From NCBI RefSeq assembly GCF_030272615.1, contig NC_081415.1:186751233-186815232 (forward strand): 64,000 bases of DNA. Direction: 5' to 3'. The notes beneath the pieces are model-generated. The model did not search any database. It had not been told where the DNA came from and saw only the letters and a list, made by a program, of their open reading frames with translations. Positions 34,221 through 47,300 of this stretch are shown piece by piece (position 1 is the stretch's first letter; every line of letters starts with the position of its first letter). Both the position numbers and the translations under genes were made by a program. This DNA is from Cryptomeria japonica. Its lineage: Eukaryota > Streptophyta > Pinopsida > Cupressales > Cupressaceae.

Positions 34221-34739
34221 GTGCCAAGTGGTTAGCCGGGTCATTTAGACCTCAGACATCTAGATTCCATTAACTCCTAGGAAAGCTCATGTTCTCCTTT
34301 CCAGAAGACTGGTGTCTAAACACCACATAATTCCATCAAGTAAGATTTCTCCAGTTTTCCTTTATGGCTATTTCTAGAATGTATTATGACTACTTTATTA
34401 CTTAGATTTTTATTAAACATGGAAATAATGTATAGAATAATAGAGCCTATATTCTGTTATAGAGGGCAAAGATAACAACCTTGACCAATTAGATATTAGC
34501 TCAGCTATGGTTATGCGTTGTATGTTCAACCTTAGTATTCTTTAAGAGGAGTAGATTCGTTCTATCGAATTAACCATTAAGAAAACAATATGAAAAGTGA
34601 TGGCACAAGTAAAATCATCTAAAAAGAATGGACTTTACTTAAAAGATTGTTACTTCTAATTTTTCATGTTTCTTTGTTTCTTGTACTAGATGAAGGTCCA
34701 CCTGTGCCAGCTACTCCAACTTTGCCAGGACCTTATGCC

Positions 34740-35940
34740 TCAATTACTGGTGGAATTTCCTGTCGATGGAGGAATACTTTGTTCTACTAGTGGAGTTATT
34801 GGTATAGATCCATCTCCACTTGGTTCTTCAGATTTTCTAACCCATCTCTTGGTGTGATCTTGTTGTATTTCATCTACCTTATGCTTTCCTTTCTCATTAT
34901 TAACCGGTTGAGTCTTGCTTCTACAATACTTAGCAATATGACCTATTTTATTGCATGCATAACATGTAACATTGTTCTTCTGAATTGCTTTGACATATCT
35001 GGAATCATTTCTTGATCTACAATGATTAGCAAAATGTCCAAACTTTCCACATGCATGACATTTAACATTTACTCTACAATCTGCTGATCTATGACCATAT
35101 TTCTTGCAATTTGTGCATTGACCGAGAACAAAATTGTAGTTTTGATTTGCCTTATTTCTACATTGTTTAGCCATATGCCCAATTTTATTGCAAACAAAAC
35201 ATCTACCATTGAATTTATGAGCATTAGATTGCCTTACCGGTTTCCTCTGTTTTGATGAGTTCTGCATGTCGGTTGTCTAATCATCATTTGCAGTACCAGA
35301 GCTTTCACCTTGTACAAATCCAAGTCCTCTAGAATCATCAATCTGTCTTTGTCTTTTCAATAAGTCATCCAGTTGTGCAACATTGATCCTAAACTTCTCT
35401 TTAGACTCACTTGCAGTAGTCAGATCATCTCTCAGAGTGGTTACTTGTCTTTCAACTTCTTGTTCATTATTCAGAGAGTGTGCCAAATCAGTTCTTAACA
35501 AATTATTCTCATGAGTCAATCTGCCACATTCATCAAATTTGTTCTTCAGAGATATAACCAGATTATCTTCCTTCTTCTTTTTATCCTCAATATCTTTTGA
35601 TAACCTCATAGTCAGATCTTGCATTTCATTCTTCATGAGCATGTTTGCTTGACTTAGTTTCTATCATTGTTCCTTAAGAGCATTCTTCTCCTCATCATCT
35701 GGTTGTTGCAAAAGTTCTTTTCTCTTGGCTTGAGCAGATGATAACCTTTCTTGCAGGATAAGAATGAATTCATTTGCAAAATTCAATTCTTCTTGCAATT
35801 TCAAGTTCTTCATCCTTTCAACATCATAATCCTCAAGAGCCATCTCAAGTTGCTTCTCCATATCCATGTTCAAAGATTCCGATTTCAGGATCTTCCTAAA
35901 GCCGTTAAACTTCTTCTGAGGTACCAAGCTCTGATACCAA
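34740..35940 (-). pseudogene. copia gag-like protein: coiled coil plus four CCHC knuckles
   Basis: Three consecutive minus-strand frames. 35940-35664 and 35642-35277 encode long charged helices, ending LDDLLKRQRQIDDSRGLGF, a segment that plant copia gag proteins carry just before their zinc knuckles. 35267-34740 has four CCHC boxes: CFVCNKIGHMAKQC, CTNCKKYGHRSADC, CHACGKFGHFANHC and CYACNKIGHIAKYC. Knuckles bind the RNA genome. Most plant copia gags have one knuckle. The usual N-terminal capsid part is missing: the coiled coil starts almost at the primer site. There are stops between the frames (35661 region and 35277). It is either a rearranged copy or a non-autonomous family. Confidence 0.8.
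35928..35940 (-). other. tRNA-Met primer-binding site
   Basis: On the minus strand TTGGTATCAGAGC, one base from the LTR end. It is the usual plant copia primer site. Confidence 0.9.
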
Positions 35941-35941
35941 T

Positions 35942-36833
35942 TGTTGGGATCCAAGAACACTAAGAGGGGGGGTAAATCAGTGTTCTATCGGAATGAATAG
36001 TTTTTAACTTTCTAGACAATGCATATATATACCGGTAAACAAATAAACATATAACAAGAAGCAAATAAACCATCCACATAAATGAACACCATAACACACA
36101 GAATTTATACGTGGAAAACCTCAATGAGGAAAAACCACGGTGGGATTTGTGACCCACAAAATCAGTTCACTGGCCATATGAAGAGATATTACATATAATA
36201 GGGGCCTGCACTTGCAAAAAGGCACACTGCCTAGAGCATACTACTCATCACTAAGAGCCTCACTAACTACCAAAGTAAATTACTGAAAATGAACTCAATA
36301 ATGCATCTGCTATGCCAAATAGAGTTCCAATTCTGGCTCTGCTCTGTACCAGTTCATAAACTCTGAACTACTACTGGTATCTCTTCTCCTCCAAGAATGC
36401 TTTCCAAGCTATCTACAGATCATTGCATGATATAGCATCCACATACAAAATGATCTCCATACATATATTTCGCATCATACGGTTTTGCTATATTCTCCTA
36501 TATCCACACATATCATATATCTTTTTTTTTTCAAAAATAACCTAGCAAACTGACCTATATACCTATTACAAATGATATGCCTTATGTCGGCTTACAATAC
36601 ATTTAAAAAAATGTCAGCCTTAACAATAATAATTACAAAATGATTTAAGTAAATCCTCCTTGATGTCAGCTTCCAAAGAAGTGTTGATGCCGGTGTCAGT
36701 GCCAGTGTAGCCCTGAATGCTCCAAAGCCGGTATCTACCGGTATATGCTTCCTAGTGCCAGTTTATTACTTCCATCATATCTTGCTGCCATCAATGACAC
36801 CAAAATGAATCCAATGAGTGTCAATTGCCAACA
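35942..36833 (-). repeat. copia family Y 5' LTR
   Basis: Read on the minus strand it starts TGTTGGCAATTGACACTC and ends TTGGATCCCAACA, 892 bp. Shared blocks with 53373-54334 include the first 18 bases, TGACATAAGGCAT, GGCCAGTGAA-TGAT and GGTTTTTCCTCATTGAGG. The two copies differ by indels. Confidence 0.85.
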
Positions 36834-37614
36834 GGTTCTTCTCAATGATAACATGATCAATTTTAATAAGAATGATGATAAGTTTACTCTTCATTCATGC
36901 GACAAGTAGTCAAGTGTGAGTTGTAATTCAAGTACAAAGATTCATAAATAATCCTAGATATAAGTGTACAAACTTAAATTGAAGATTCCATCATTTAAAG
37001 AATAATAATATTTATTAAGAAGGTATATTGCATGTATGATCTATAATTAATAGATATATAAATGTAATGTGTATGTGTAGACATGCTTAAATATACTAAT
37101 GTATGAATATGATATATTAAATATACATAAAAAAATTAAAAACGTAAGATAATTAAGGTCCTTGATTAAGATCTAAGGAATGATGCTCTAAAATATTATA
37201 AAAACATATATTGACTATGACCATACTATTTAAAACAATTTACAACTAGATAACATTCAACATTCTAGAGGTTTATAAAGGTCAGTTACCCATAATAATG
37301 AGTAAAATAATCATCCAATATGTAAGATTAAAAAAGGTTCAAGGTTGTCCACATTTACTAGATAGTAAATATTTAGAAGCAATGTCCAAGTGATGCTATG
37401 ACATCGCTTAAATTTCAATATTAATTATAACAAGCTCTCACTATTCTAGAAAATTTTACAATATAAACTTCATTTTCCAATGCAACATTTAGATTCTGTA
37501 AGGTTCAAATTCATTACACTATTAATACATACATTAAGATAACAAAAGTTCCAGAGGCTTTGAAATGATTCAGTGTGCGTAAAGATTGCTATATTATTGA
37601 TATGCTTATTACTT
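36834..37614. other. AT-rich DNA with no recognised gene
   Basis: No coding or repeat structure recognised. Confidence 0.5.
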
Positions 37615-37619
37615 TCTTC

Positions 37620-37984
37620 TGAAGAAGTTGAGAAAATACAATTTCAGATATCCCAAGAACACCTGCATGCAAATACCTATCACAAGAGAAGAATGGAGGC
37701 ACATAAAGCAAAAAAGCATAAATGCTCTGAAGAAGAAAATGATCATTCAGAAAGGGAATCAATTTTTAATGAAAAAGTACAATACAATCCTTATAAAAGG
37801 ATAATAGCAACCCTAAAGGTGTGCAACCCTATATAAACCCTAAAGGGATAAAGAGTATTTAATAATTAGAATAATTATTAAATACCTACAATATTATTAA
37901 ATGCCTAAGTTTAGCTTAAGCATAGAGTATAATAGACTAATAATTAAATAAATAATTATTAGCTAATACAAGATAACTCTAACA
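37620..37984 (-). repeat. LTR of the 2.1-kb element (3' LTR in element sense)
   Basis: Shares CACCTGCATGCAAATACC, AAGAATGGAGGCACATAAAG, ATTTAATAATTAGAATAATT and AAGTTTAGCTTAAGCATA with the right copy, in the same order. The TATA-like and ORF content (37573-37836) is not coding. Confidence 0.8.
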
Positions 37985-38557
37985 CCCCCCCTTAAGATGA
38001 ACTTAGGGAGTAGCTAAAAAACTAAATGCATGAAGCAAAAAATGCAACTACATGATGAAGGCAAATTTGGGTCACGAGAATAAGGCTTGATGAGCTACCC
38101 AATCACAACCAAATCTCTATGAACCGAAGAAATAGAGAAAACCACGTGGGAAAAAAACTCTACTCCAAAAAGAGATGGAAAATCAAGAAAAACACCACTG
38201 AAACAGGAAATAGCTGCAAACATTGTCGAAGAGTAACTGCTGATCTGAAGAAACTCCACTGAAATAGAACATGACCAGGTAGAGAAGACTGTAATCTGCA
38301 TGAGTTCCCTCAAATGACACTACTCAAATCAGATGGCAAACAAAGACAAACAACTGAACTCGAAGATACAGATGGCATGAGAAACCAAAGCCTGAAGAGT
38401 TGATCAATTGAACTAAGGAAGCATTAGAACCAACAAGACAAACCTCCCCATAATGCTGAAAAGGGAGAGGGACAAGTACACTGAAAAGAACGGCCAACAA
38501 GACCTGCATGACGAAGAACCAGGAACATCAAAGGTGCAGAGAAAGTACACATTATCG

Positions 38558-38622
38558 TGGAAGGAACACTCACTTGACACACAACATGAGGCAAATGTCA
38601 TGGAAGGAACACTCACTTGACA
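38558..38622 (+). repeat. short direct repeat in the 2.1-kb element
   Basis: GGAAGGAACACTCACTTGAC occurs near 38560 and again near 38600. Confidence 0.8.
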
Positions 38623-39443
38623 AAGGAAGAATGCAAACAAAAGACAAACATCAACCCCCCCATGGCACTTTATAAGTAGTGCATGTACAATAAGGCACAA
38701 GATGTGCATGATCCCAAGTAAACAATGCATGGTGGCACTTTTTATCAGTGTGTTTGCACAAAAGAAGCTACAATGATAAAAAGACTAGAAATAGAAAGGA
38801 GAACCAAAATAGAGACATCCTACTCAGAGAAGAGATCCCAGGACCTGAAACAACCAAGATATCCACAAGAGTGTTGAAAAAGCAAAAAAATGAAGAAAAT
38901 ATTCCTGGAGCAGAATCTGGAAATAAAACCCATATGGATGGAAAGTACACAACACATGCTTTCCAAAAATATAAAGTTTTCAAAAAATGGAATTCGGATG
39001 CTCAAGTTATGTCTCTCGAAGTGCAAAAAGGAACTTTTGTCTTTGACAGCAAAAAAAACCATCAAAAAAGAAAAATCAAAAGATCAAACCTCCAGATCTG
39101 AAGAGAGATTGAAAAGAGCTTTCCGATGATATAAAGTTTTTGAAAAAACGCCTCCGCATGACCAAGTTATGGCCAAAAGAAAAAAAACCCCTTTTAAGGC
39201 ATAAAAAGGGTAAAAAATTTAATTTTTATTTTTTTTGACGAAAAATTTTCTGACTCATTTGCAGGTACAGTCATACAGATTTTTGTGTCTTGTAAAGTGT
39301 GCCAATGAAAAAATCATGGCCTAGATGCTCTTGTCACCGAAATAGGTCAAATTATATATCAAAATGACTAGAAACGCCCTTTGGGAGCCAATGGTGAGAT
39401 CTCTTTTGGTCCAAACTGCTCTAAAAAAATTTAATGTTTTTTT

Positions 39444-39697
39444 TTTACGAACTTGAGAAAATACAACTTCAGAGATCCCAAGAGCACCTGCATGCAAATA
39501 CCTGTCACAAGAGAAGAATGGAGGCACATAAAGCAAAACCCTAAAGAACCCCTAAAGGGATTATGTGTATTTAATAATTAGAATAATTATTAAATACCTA
39601 CAATATTTATTAAATGTCTAAGTTTAGCTTAAGCATATAGTTTAATAGACTAATAATTAAAGAAATAATTATTAGCTAATACAAGATGACTCTAACA
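39444..39697 (-). repeat. LTR of the 2.1-kb element (5' LTR in element sense)
   Basis: Partner of 37620-37984 with an internal deletion. Its inner boundary is uncertain by about 12 bp because similarity fades in a T-rich run. Confidence 0.75.
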
Positions 39698-39702
39698 TCT
39701 TC

Positions 39703-40949
39703 AGTATATCATAGGTGCAAAAAATATTAACTTATTCTAAAACTTAACTCTTATATGGGAGTTTTGCAATAAATAATATTGTATGCAACACTTTTAGTAA
39801 GTAAAAAGTTTTATTTAAAGAGAAATATTATTTAAATTCCACTTACCTTATTCAACCTCCATGCTCCTCCCGATCATCATCTCTGAGGTGTTGGAGAATA
39901 AGCTACCTTTTTTAAAAATAATTTACTATCTTCCTTAAAATAGGATGGATGGGGTAATGAGTACCCTTAATGTAATCTCCCTTATCCATTCTTATTGTAA
40001 CTTACATTGGCTATATTTTGTCTTCCCTCCCAATTATAATATCATCTTGTCTTCATTCAAAGTTTTTCCCAATTATCAGTTGTAACAATAAACTCTAAGA
40101 TTCTCATTTTTTTAATATATTTGAATTCAAACAAATAATAAATTGAGAAATATAATTACAATGAATGCTCATAATCAAGTTATTTTAGTGTTAACATGTA
40201 GTCCACATTACCAATATTATCTTAATTTGATACTCATAAATAATTTAATTAATTAAGGGAATTAATTATCATCACATTGTTACATATATGCTATTGTGAA
40301 TATTTTCTCTTAGATATTTTAGAAAAAATTATAGTGGTTACTTTGAAAAATGTTATCTTGAATACCTATAATTTAATTCAATGAAACATCCTAGTAAAAT
40401 AAGGAGATACTTTAATATGGGGAGAATCTTGCATGAATACCATTGAACTCCATAGTTTCAACCAATCAATACAAAAATCTAGAACTAGATATATAATGTT
40501 TGATATATTAGAATTTATAGAACTAGAAGAAACTTCTATATATTTTTTTCCTAAGGCCCAAATATATGGTCAAAGGAACTATCATTATAATAGAACCACA
40601 TATTTATATTTGATCAACATACTTTAGATCTTTTACATGAATGAAATTTGTTACAAATTCAATAAACTTAATATATGGAAACAACATCTTTGTTCATTCA
40701 TTAATTTTCATAGTAGAAAAGCACAATATTATTTTATTTTCAAGGATTCATTAAATCAAAACTAATACATGAACTAGGAAGAATTCACTTTAATTAACAT
40801 GCAACTCTTGAGATTAGTAGGCCCCTTATATTATTTTCTAGATTTTATTAATGCCTTCATAATTATCCATTCCTTAAGTATTCAACTTCAATTTGAATTC
40901 CTACACACGGAATGAGATATTTTAATATCCATTGAAATAGATATATTTT
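39703..40949. other. AT-rich DNA with no recognised gene
   Basis: No coding similarity. About 40590-40640 resembles 44430-44480 (TATTTATATTTGATCA and nearby words), a decayed dispersed repeat. Confidence 0.5.
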
Positions 40950-40954
40950 AATTC

Positions 40955-42150
40955 CTAAACCCCATACCAATACCCTCAACCCTAAATTGTATATCCTACA
41001 CCCTAGTCCCTAAAACCTATACCCTAAATAGTTAATACACCCTAAACCCTATAACATATAAAGAGGAGGGAGAGGTCATGATCTAGAGAGGGGAGGGAGG
41101 GAGAAGAGGAGAAGAAAATGAACAAAGACAAAGAGGAGTGAGAAGGAATGGAGGGAGAGGTATACATGGAGGGAGTGAGGGAAGGAGGAGAGAGAGAAAA
41201 TAAGGAGAGAGTTCATAAAGGGAGAGGTGTTAGAGGCGATGGAGAGAAGGTATAGAGGGAGGGAGGGAAGTAGAGAAGGGATAGATAGAGAGGCAAGATA
41301 CCAAGATGGGGGAGAGAGGTGAGAGGCAAAGATGAAGATCTAGAGAGGAGTGAGATAGATAGAGAGTGATAGAGAGAAGTGGGTAATGAGAAATTGATGG
41401 AGAGGTATAGAAATGGAAAGTGAGGGAGGGAAACATTTAAAGAAGGGAGAGAGGGAAAGAGAAAGAGGTTCAAGAGACAAAAGAGAGAGAGGGAGAGGGA
41501 CAAATAGAGGTAATTATCAACCTGAGCAATACCCTCAACCCCCTATGTACTCTAAATGGTGTACCATCAATCTTGTACACTAAACCCCATACCAATACCC
41601 TCAACCCTAAATGCTATATCCTTAATCCTACACACTAAACCCTATATGCTACACCAAATTACCTAAATCATATACAAGGAAGGGAGAGGTTAAAACCAAG
41701 AGAGCGAAGGGAGAGAGAAAATGAGAGAGAAGAGAAAGGAGATAAAGAGAGATAAGGAGGGAGGGAGGGAGAGGTAGACAGTGAGTGACTAAGAGGCCTA
41801 CAGAGGTGAGAGGGAGAGAGGTGGAGAGGGATGGAAACAACTAGAGAGGGGAGAGATAGAGGGGGGGAGAGAGATGGGTAATGCGATAAGGATGGAGAGG
41901 TAGAGAGGTATAGATGGAGGGATGAAGACACCTAGGGATGGGGGGAGAGAGAGAGGGTGAGAGAGGGAGTTAATGGTCAAGAGAACGAAAAGATAGGGTA
42001 GATAAACAATAAGAGCACAATCGAGAGTATAAGAGAGAGGGAGGGAGGCAATGATAGAGATGGGGTTAATGAGAGAAGGTGAGGTAGAGAGGGAGAGAGA
42101 GAGTGAGAAAGACCAAGATAAATAGAGGTAGGGAGGGAGTGAGGCGAGGT
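40955..42150. repeat. tandem pair of about 625-bp units: CCCTAAA-like plus GA-rich
   Basis: CCCCATACCAATACCCTCAA followed by CCCTAAAT occurs near 40962 and again near 41587. In each case it is followed by degenerate CCCTAAA words and then by several hundred bases of GA-rich DNA. Confidence 0.75.
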
Positions 42151-42152
42151 GT

Positions 42153-42242
<90 letters not shown>
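42150..42242. repeat. (GA)n microsatellite
   Basis: Uninterrupted GA repeats of about 45 units inside the GA-rich tract of the left arm. Confidence 0.95.
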
Positions 42243-42248
<6 letters not shown>

Positions 42249-42372
42249 GAGGAGATATATAGTAGAGAGAATGAATGGTAATAGAGAGAGAGGTAGACTA
42301 GATCTTGGGGGAGAGAGGAGAGAGTGAGATAGAAGGGGTTAGAAAGTGGACAAACATTGAAATGTGACATAC

Positions 42373-43493
42373 TTAAAATGATATATTTTATGTATATATT
42401 CTTTTTGGGAAATTAATTTTGGCTTGAAGACATAATGACAGATATAGAGAAAGAGAATTGATCCAATGCAAATAATTTGGTGCTACAACTATTAGGCACT
42501 AGCATTATAAAAATACATTTTTTATTTTTAGCATTTTCATTTGGTGCTTGCCAAATTTGGCCAGCACTAAATATAAATACATTTTCATTTGGTGGAAGCA
42601 TGAAATTATTTACATTGGTAAATTCTAACCCTTTGGGTTGGGTTTGTCTAGGGCATCCAACCAAAAGGGTTGGACGGCCATTTCATGCTAATTTTTTTTT
42701 TCAAAAACTATAAAAAAAAATTCACACACTTTTGGCCATGCTCTCCATTAGGTTTGCACATGTTTCAATGCAAATTAGATTTAGAAAAATATCATGTAAT
42801 GATGTTAAGATATCTTTCAGCTATCTAGCCATAGAATTGTTTTCACGTTTTGATTTTGTTAAAGTTTTCATCGTTAATTTGTTTTTTAAGTGTGTCCATC
42901 TTTTGCAAAAAACCAACCTATGGTAATTTGAGTATAGTTTTTTACTCGTTCATCAAATTTTGAAATAAAGTATATTTAAAAAAAATGATTTTCAATTAGT
43001 TTTCAAAAAATTTAAGGGTGGAACACTTTAAAAAATTTATTTTTCAAGATGTGTCCAACTCAAAAACTAGTAAAAAATCATATCTTCCTTAAAAATTTGG
43101 TTGAAAATTTGGCATAAACTACATGGTATTAGCTAATTTCTCACTGGAGTGATTTTTGAAATTTAAAATAAAAATTAACAATTTAGGGGGTGCACACCAA
43201 ATGCTATATTAATCTTGTTTTGAAAAAATAGGACCACTTAGTGTACTCTCCTTTTTTAATCCCTTGATCTTCAGCGTTTTCAAAAAATATTAATAGATTA
43301 GAAAGTATATTTAGAGAATTACAACTCTTGTTCTTGTTATAAATTCAAAGCACTATAACTCTTTTTCTTGTGGCATCTTCAAATTTTTAGTGTAACTATC
43401 TTCATTTTACCATCTAAGACCAATATTTGTTGATTTTTAAAAAGTGGCATCTTAAGATCCCTTTTTGCACCCCCATCTTTGTGCACTTACCCC
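42373..43493. repeat. left arm of the inverted repeat
   Basis: Non-repetitive part of the left arm. Similarity with the reverse complement of 47760-48860 runs from the ATATTTTATGTATATATT word to CACTTACCC. Confidence 0.75.
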
Positions 43494-44399
43494 TATGTTA
43501 TACTTTTATGTAAATGAGTTTTTTCAATAACTTTGACTTAACCTAGTTGGGAGAAATATTTAGGCCAACCCGCACATGGAATAGACACAATGTCCTTACA
43601 TTTAAAGAGATTCATTGAATTTATTCTAGTCATTGGACTATAAGGATAAATCATTCACATCTATGCAATGAGTTGATTCTCTAAAGGGAACTTGGTATTA
43701 CATAATACCCCATAGGTATTTGTATGAATGAAGAGTAATTTTTTATATTGTTCAGTTTTAAAGGGTTTAATAAAAGCATAGTGCCCTAGCATCTAGTTTG
43801 TATAAAATTCCAACCATGGTATTCATTAATAGTACTTATTCCCAAAACTTTATAAAACGGTGGGGTAGAAGATAGAGTATTAGTTAAAGTTATAGCACAA
43901 AGTTGTACAAGATATCAAAACAATTTAAAGCACAAGTTTGTGGTGATGACACTATGGATAACTCAGACAAGTAGAAGGATGGAATCCAAGTCGTGCTAAT
44001 ATTTAGCACACAATTAGATACATACAAACCTGTGGAAGAAAGTTGTCAAGTATGACATTTTATTTAGGAATTCCAACTCACTTTAATGTGATTTTGTGCT
44101 TTCTTCCATCTAATTCAAGTTTTACACTCAAAGACGTAATCAAGAGGTGCATTAATTAGAGACGGATGTGATTAACAATCCTAGATGTGATTAGCATGAT
44201 AATTAATTAAAGTGTTGAATTGGAAAATAGATCTTTCACTATTTGTCACCAAGCTCACTAAAGATCTACATATTTCAAATATATATATAAAGATATATTA
44301 AATGAGAGTTCACAAAAGATACACTATAATATATAAAATTGAAAGAAATATTTATATAATTTTTTCATAAGGTCAAGATATAATACATGATGGAAGCGT
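43494..44399. other. left part of the loop, unassigned
   Basis: AT-rich, no coding similarity; may include the rest of the copia 3' LTR. Confidence 0.4.
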
Positions 44400-47300
44400 A
44401 TAAAATTGATCAAAGATCTGCTCTCGAGAATTGCATATTTATATTTGATCACTATGCTTTAGACCTTCTACATTGATGATAATTATTGAAAAACTAACAC
44501 ACAATAGGGAAAAAATTGGGAGTAAAAGGTAAACAACTACTAGATGGAAATGTGAAAATCAATTTTACAAATCTCAAATTAAGTTCATTATATAATGGAA
44601 ACACATTCAATCTTAATTGTAGAAAACCATATGTATTTCAATTCAACAAATTGATAACATAAGAACTTAGCAAACTACATGAAAATATCACAACATAAAT
44701 TGAATACCCTTGTAAAAAATCCACCAAAAAGAGAGGCCAAATATGTATTATCTTCAAAAGAAACATTACAATACAATACAGTTCCTTTCTCCTTCATTTG
44801 TCTTCAAGTTGACACCTCTTATGAACTGGTTAAAATTTGATATAAAACCTTCATCCCGAGGCTCCAATTTATAGAGTTATTAAACTTGGTGCCTAAACTG
44901 ACTCTCTTCAAAACCTAAAGTCACCTTCATAAACTACAATGGACATTCCTTTTTAACTACCCTCACTTGAGGAGTTAATAAATTAGTTACAAATAATAAA
45001 TTTTTTTTACTATCGAAGCACTTCATCCCTTATGAATACATTTATAGACTGCAGGTGAAAAATTGTTACACCATTAACACTCGAGGCATCTAGAGATACC
45101 TTATTAAGAATGTTGGAATAATAAATGAAAAATAGTTTACAAGGTTGATGACAACTTAATCCTAACAAATTCTCCCACTTGACATCATACATTATAAATA
45201 CATTGATAGGAACAAACAATCCAATCAAATACAAGAGATGAGGACCATGACCTCCCTACACCAAGAGAATTTTTCCATTCTTATAAGCTTAGTAAGATAG
45301 TCTACAACATTTTCCCGAGTGTTAAACTTCCTTAAAATAACCACCATATTGTACTTTGACTATGATACATTTTCTAAGCATATTGCACTTTAATTTTCAC
45401 AACTAATATAAATTTTCCTACAATGAAAATTAATACCTACACATAACTTATGTAAATAAATACCTCTTTAGAGACATGGGTAGTACCTATACATGCAACA
45501 TCAATGGTGGATAGAGCAATAATGAGCTACCTCTTATTCATCCAACTCATTATACCAACAAATAAAGTGTAAAACAGAACCATTACTCAACTTCCAACTA
45601 TCTAAATCACTAGCCTAGTCTACATTACTCAAGCCCTACATGTCCAATATTATCTATATTATCGATAATATAATAAGTCAAATAAATAAGTACCCTCTTC
45701 ACATTGTTCTAATGCTTTGTACCAATATTAGATACAAACATACTTAATAATCCCACTGCTTGGGCAATATATAGCTAGTTCAAAACAATCCAAACATGAG
45801 GCTACTAAGAACACTATTATTTGACACATTAGACATAATATAAATCATCCTTGTATTTCATATGCATATCTAAAGTAATATGAGTGCAAAATAGGAAAGG
45901 AATTTTAATTAGCTTACATCCTACATATTAAAATTTTATAAAATAATATTCACATATTTATTCTAAGACAACCAAAGATTGTTTTGCTCATGATTCCTCT
46001 TAATTTTCATACACAATATATATCTCGTTGTCCCTAGGTATTTCATCTTGAAAGGATTTAAAATATGATTTCTAAGCTCTAATTTAATACCCTTTTTGTT
46101 ATTGAAAAATAATATGATATCCACATATAAGGTAATAATTAGTATATGAACATCACTACATCTAATGTAAATATAGGGAAATTGCTTGCTTCTTAAAAAT
46201 TTCAACTTCAACGCAAACAAATCGAACTTTTGATACGAGATTTAGGATGATTGTTTCAAACTGTAAATAAATCATTATTTGCAAACCAAGTGGTCCTCTC
46301 TCCTACTTCGAAACCTTTAGGTTACATATATAAATTTCCTCTTGTAGATTCCCATGCAAAATATTAGTTTTAATATCCACTTTCTCTATTTCAGTATTAT
46401 ATGTAGCAACTATGATTAAAATAAATCTAATTGAGGACAATTTAGCAATAAGAGAGTGTTTTTTGAAATCAACTCCCTCTCTTCAAGAATATCCCTTAGT
46501 TAATAGTATGACATTGTAACTTTCAATAAACTATATACTCTAAATTTATTCTTATAGACCAATTTATAACCAATGGATTTCCTTCCTTTGGGAAAATGAA
46601 TAATATTTTCAATGTCACATGAGTCTAATATCACATCTTCTTCTACATGGCTTGTTTACAAGACACACTATCATCTAAAATAATATCATCCTTGTACGAT
46701 TTAGGTTCTTCATCACTACTTAACAAGGAAGACACATAATATAAATATACATGTGAACTAAATTTTTTTATCTTATAGATATTCTCAAAAGAGTACAAGA
46801 TTCTTCCTCTTTCTCTTCTACATTTGCAATCTCTTCAAGATATTCCCATTTACAACTCCTATTTTAACCCTCTTTTTCTTCTATATCCTCTAATTCATAA
46901 CTATGTTCTTCCATATATAAATCTTCTTGACTTAATTTGAAATGCCTTCTCTTTTTTCCTTCTTTATCTTTTGTTTTTTAAGAAACAAAATAGCTCTAAA
47001 TTCCTTATAAATCACATCTCTAGGATTATAAATCTTATAACCATTAACATTTTTTAGTATATCTAATGAAGATTCATTTTTATGCTTTTGGTTCTAGTTT
47101 GGATCTCTTTCTTAGGCATGTGAAAACAATCATCATAAGTAAAACTCGAGAATATGGAGCATAAGGTATTTTACCTACACACACTTCATTTAAAGGTTTT
47201 ATATCAAGAACCTTATAAGGAGATCTATTTATCAAGTAACATTAAGTGCTCACAAATTTTACCCAAGAACATCTATTAAACAATGCAACACTTGACTTAC

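Larger units (their letters stand above)
34740..36833 (-). mobile_element. Ty1/copia family Y, 5' part on the minus strand
   Basis: 5' LTR (36833-35942), tRNA-Met primer site, then a coiled-coil and zinc-knuckle gag-like frame read toward lower coordinates. Nothing of protease, integrase or RT follows; similarity ends near 34690. The LTR is of the same family as the one at 53373-54334. Confidence 0.85.
37620..39697 (-). mobile_element. 2.1-kb LTR element with no coding capacity
   Basis: Direct repeats of 365 bp (37620-37984) and about 254 bp (39444-39697) flank 1.46 kb. On the minus strand the repeats start TGTTAGAGT; a CTTAAGGGGGGG purine tract (plus 37985-37996) precedes the repeat at 37984, so the element runs right to left. 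TCTTC occurs directly outside both ends (37615-37619 and 39698-39702). The right copy lacks about 120 bp found in the left one (between GCAAAA and CCCTAAAG). No gag or pol was recognised. Size and lack of genes recall a TRIM or a short LARD. I found no tRNA-Met primer site next to the right repeat. Confidence 0.7.

Noticed and set aside
37573-37836. 87-residue frame with an N-terminal hydrophobic stretch (possible secreted peptide)
   Set aside because: It crosses the LTR boundary of the 2.1-kb element and most of it is LTR sequence repeated at 39456.
38748-39101. 117-residue lysine-rich frame
   Set aside because: Low-complexity, A-rich interior of the 2.1-kb element with no domain; composition alone explains it.
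41213-42370. Long minus-strand frames rich in S, L, P (up to 190 residues)
   Set aside because: They are translations of GA-rich microsatellite DNA; every frame is open because few stop codons can form.
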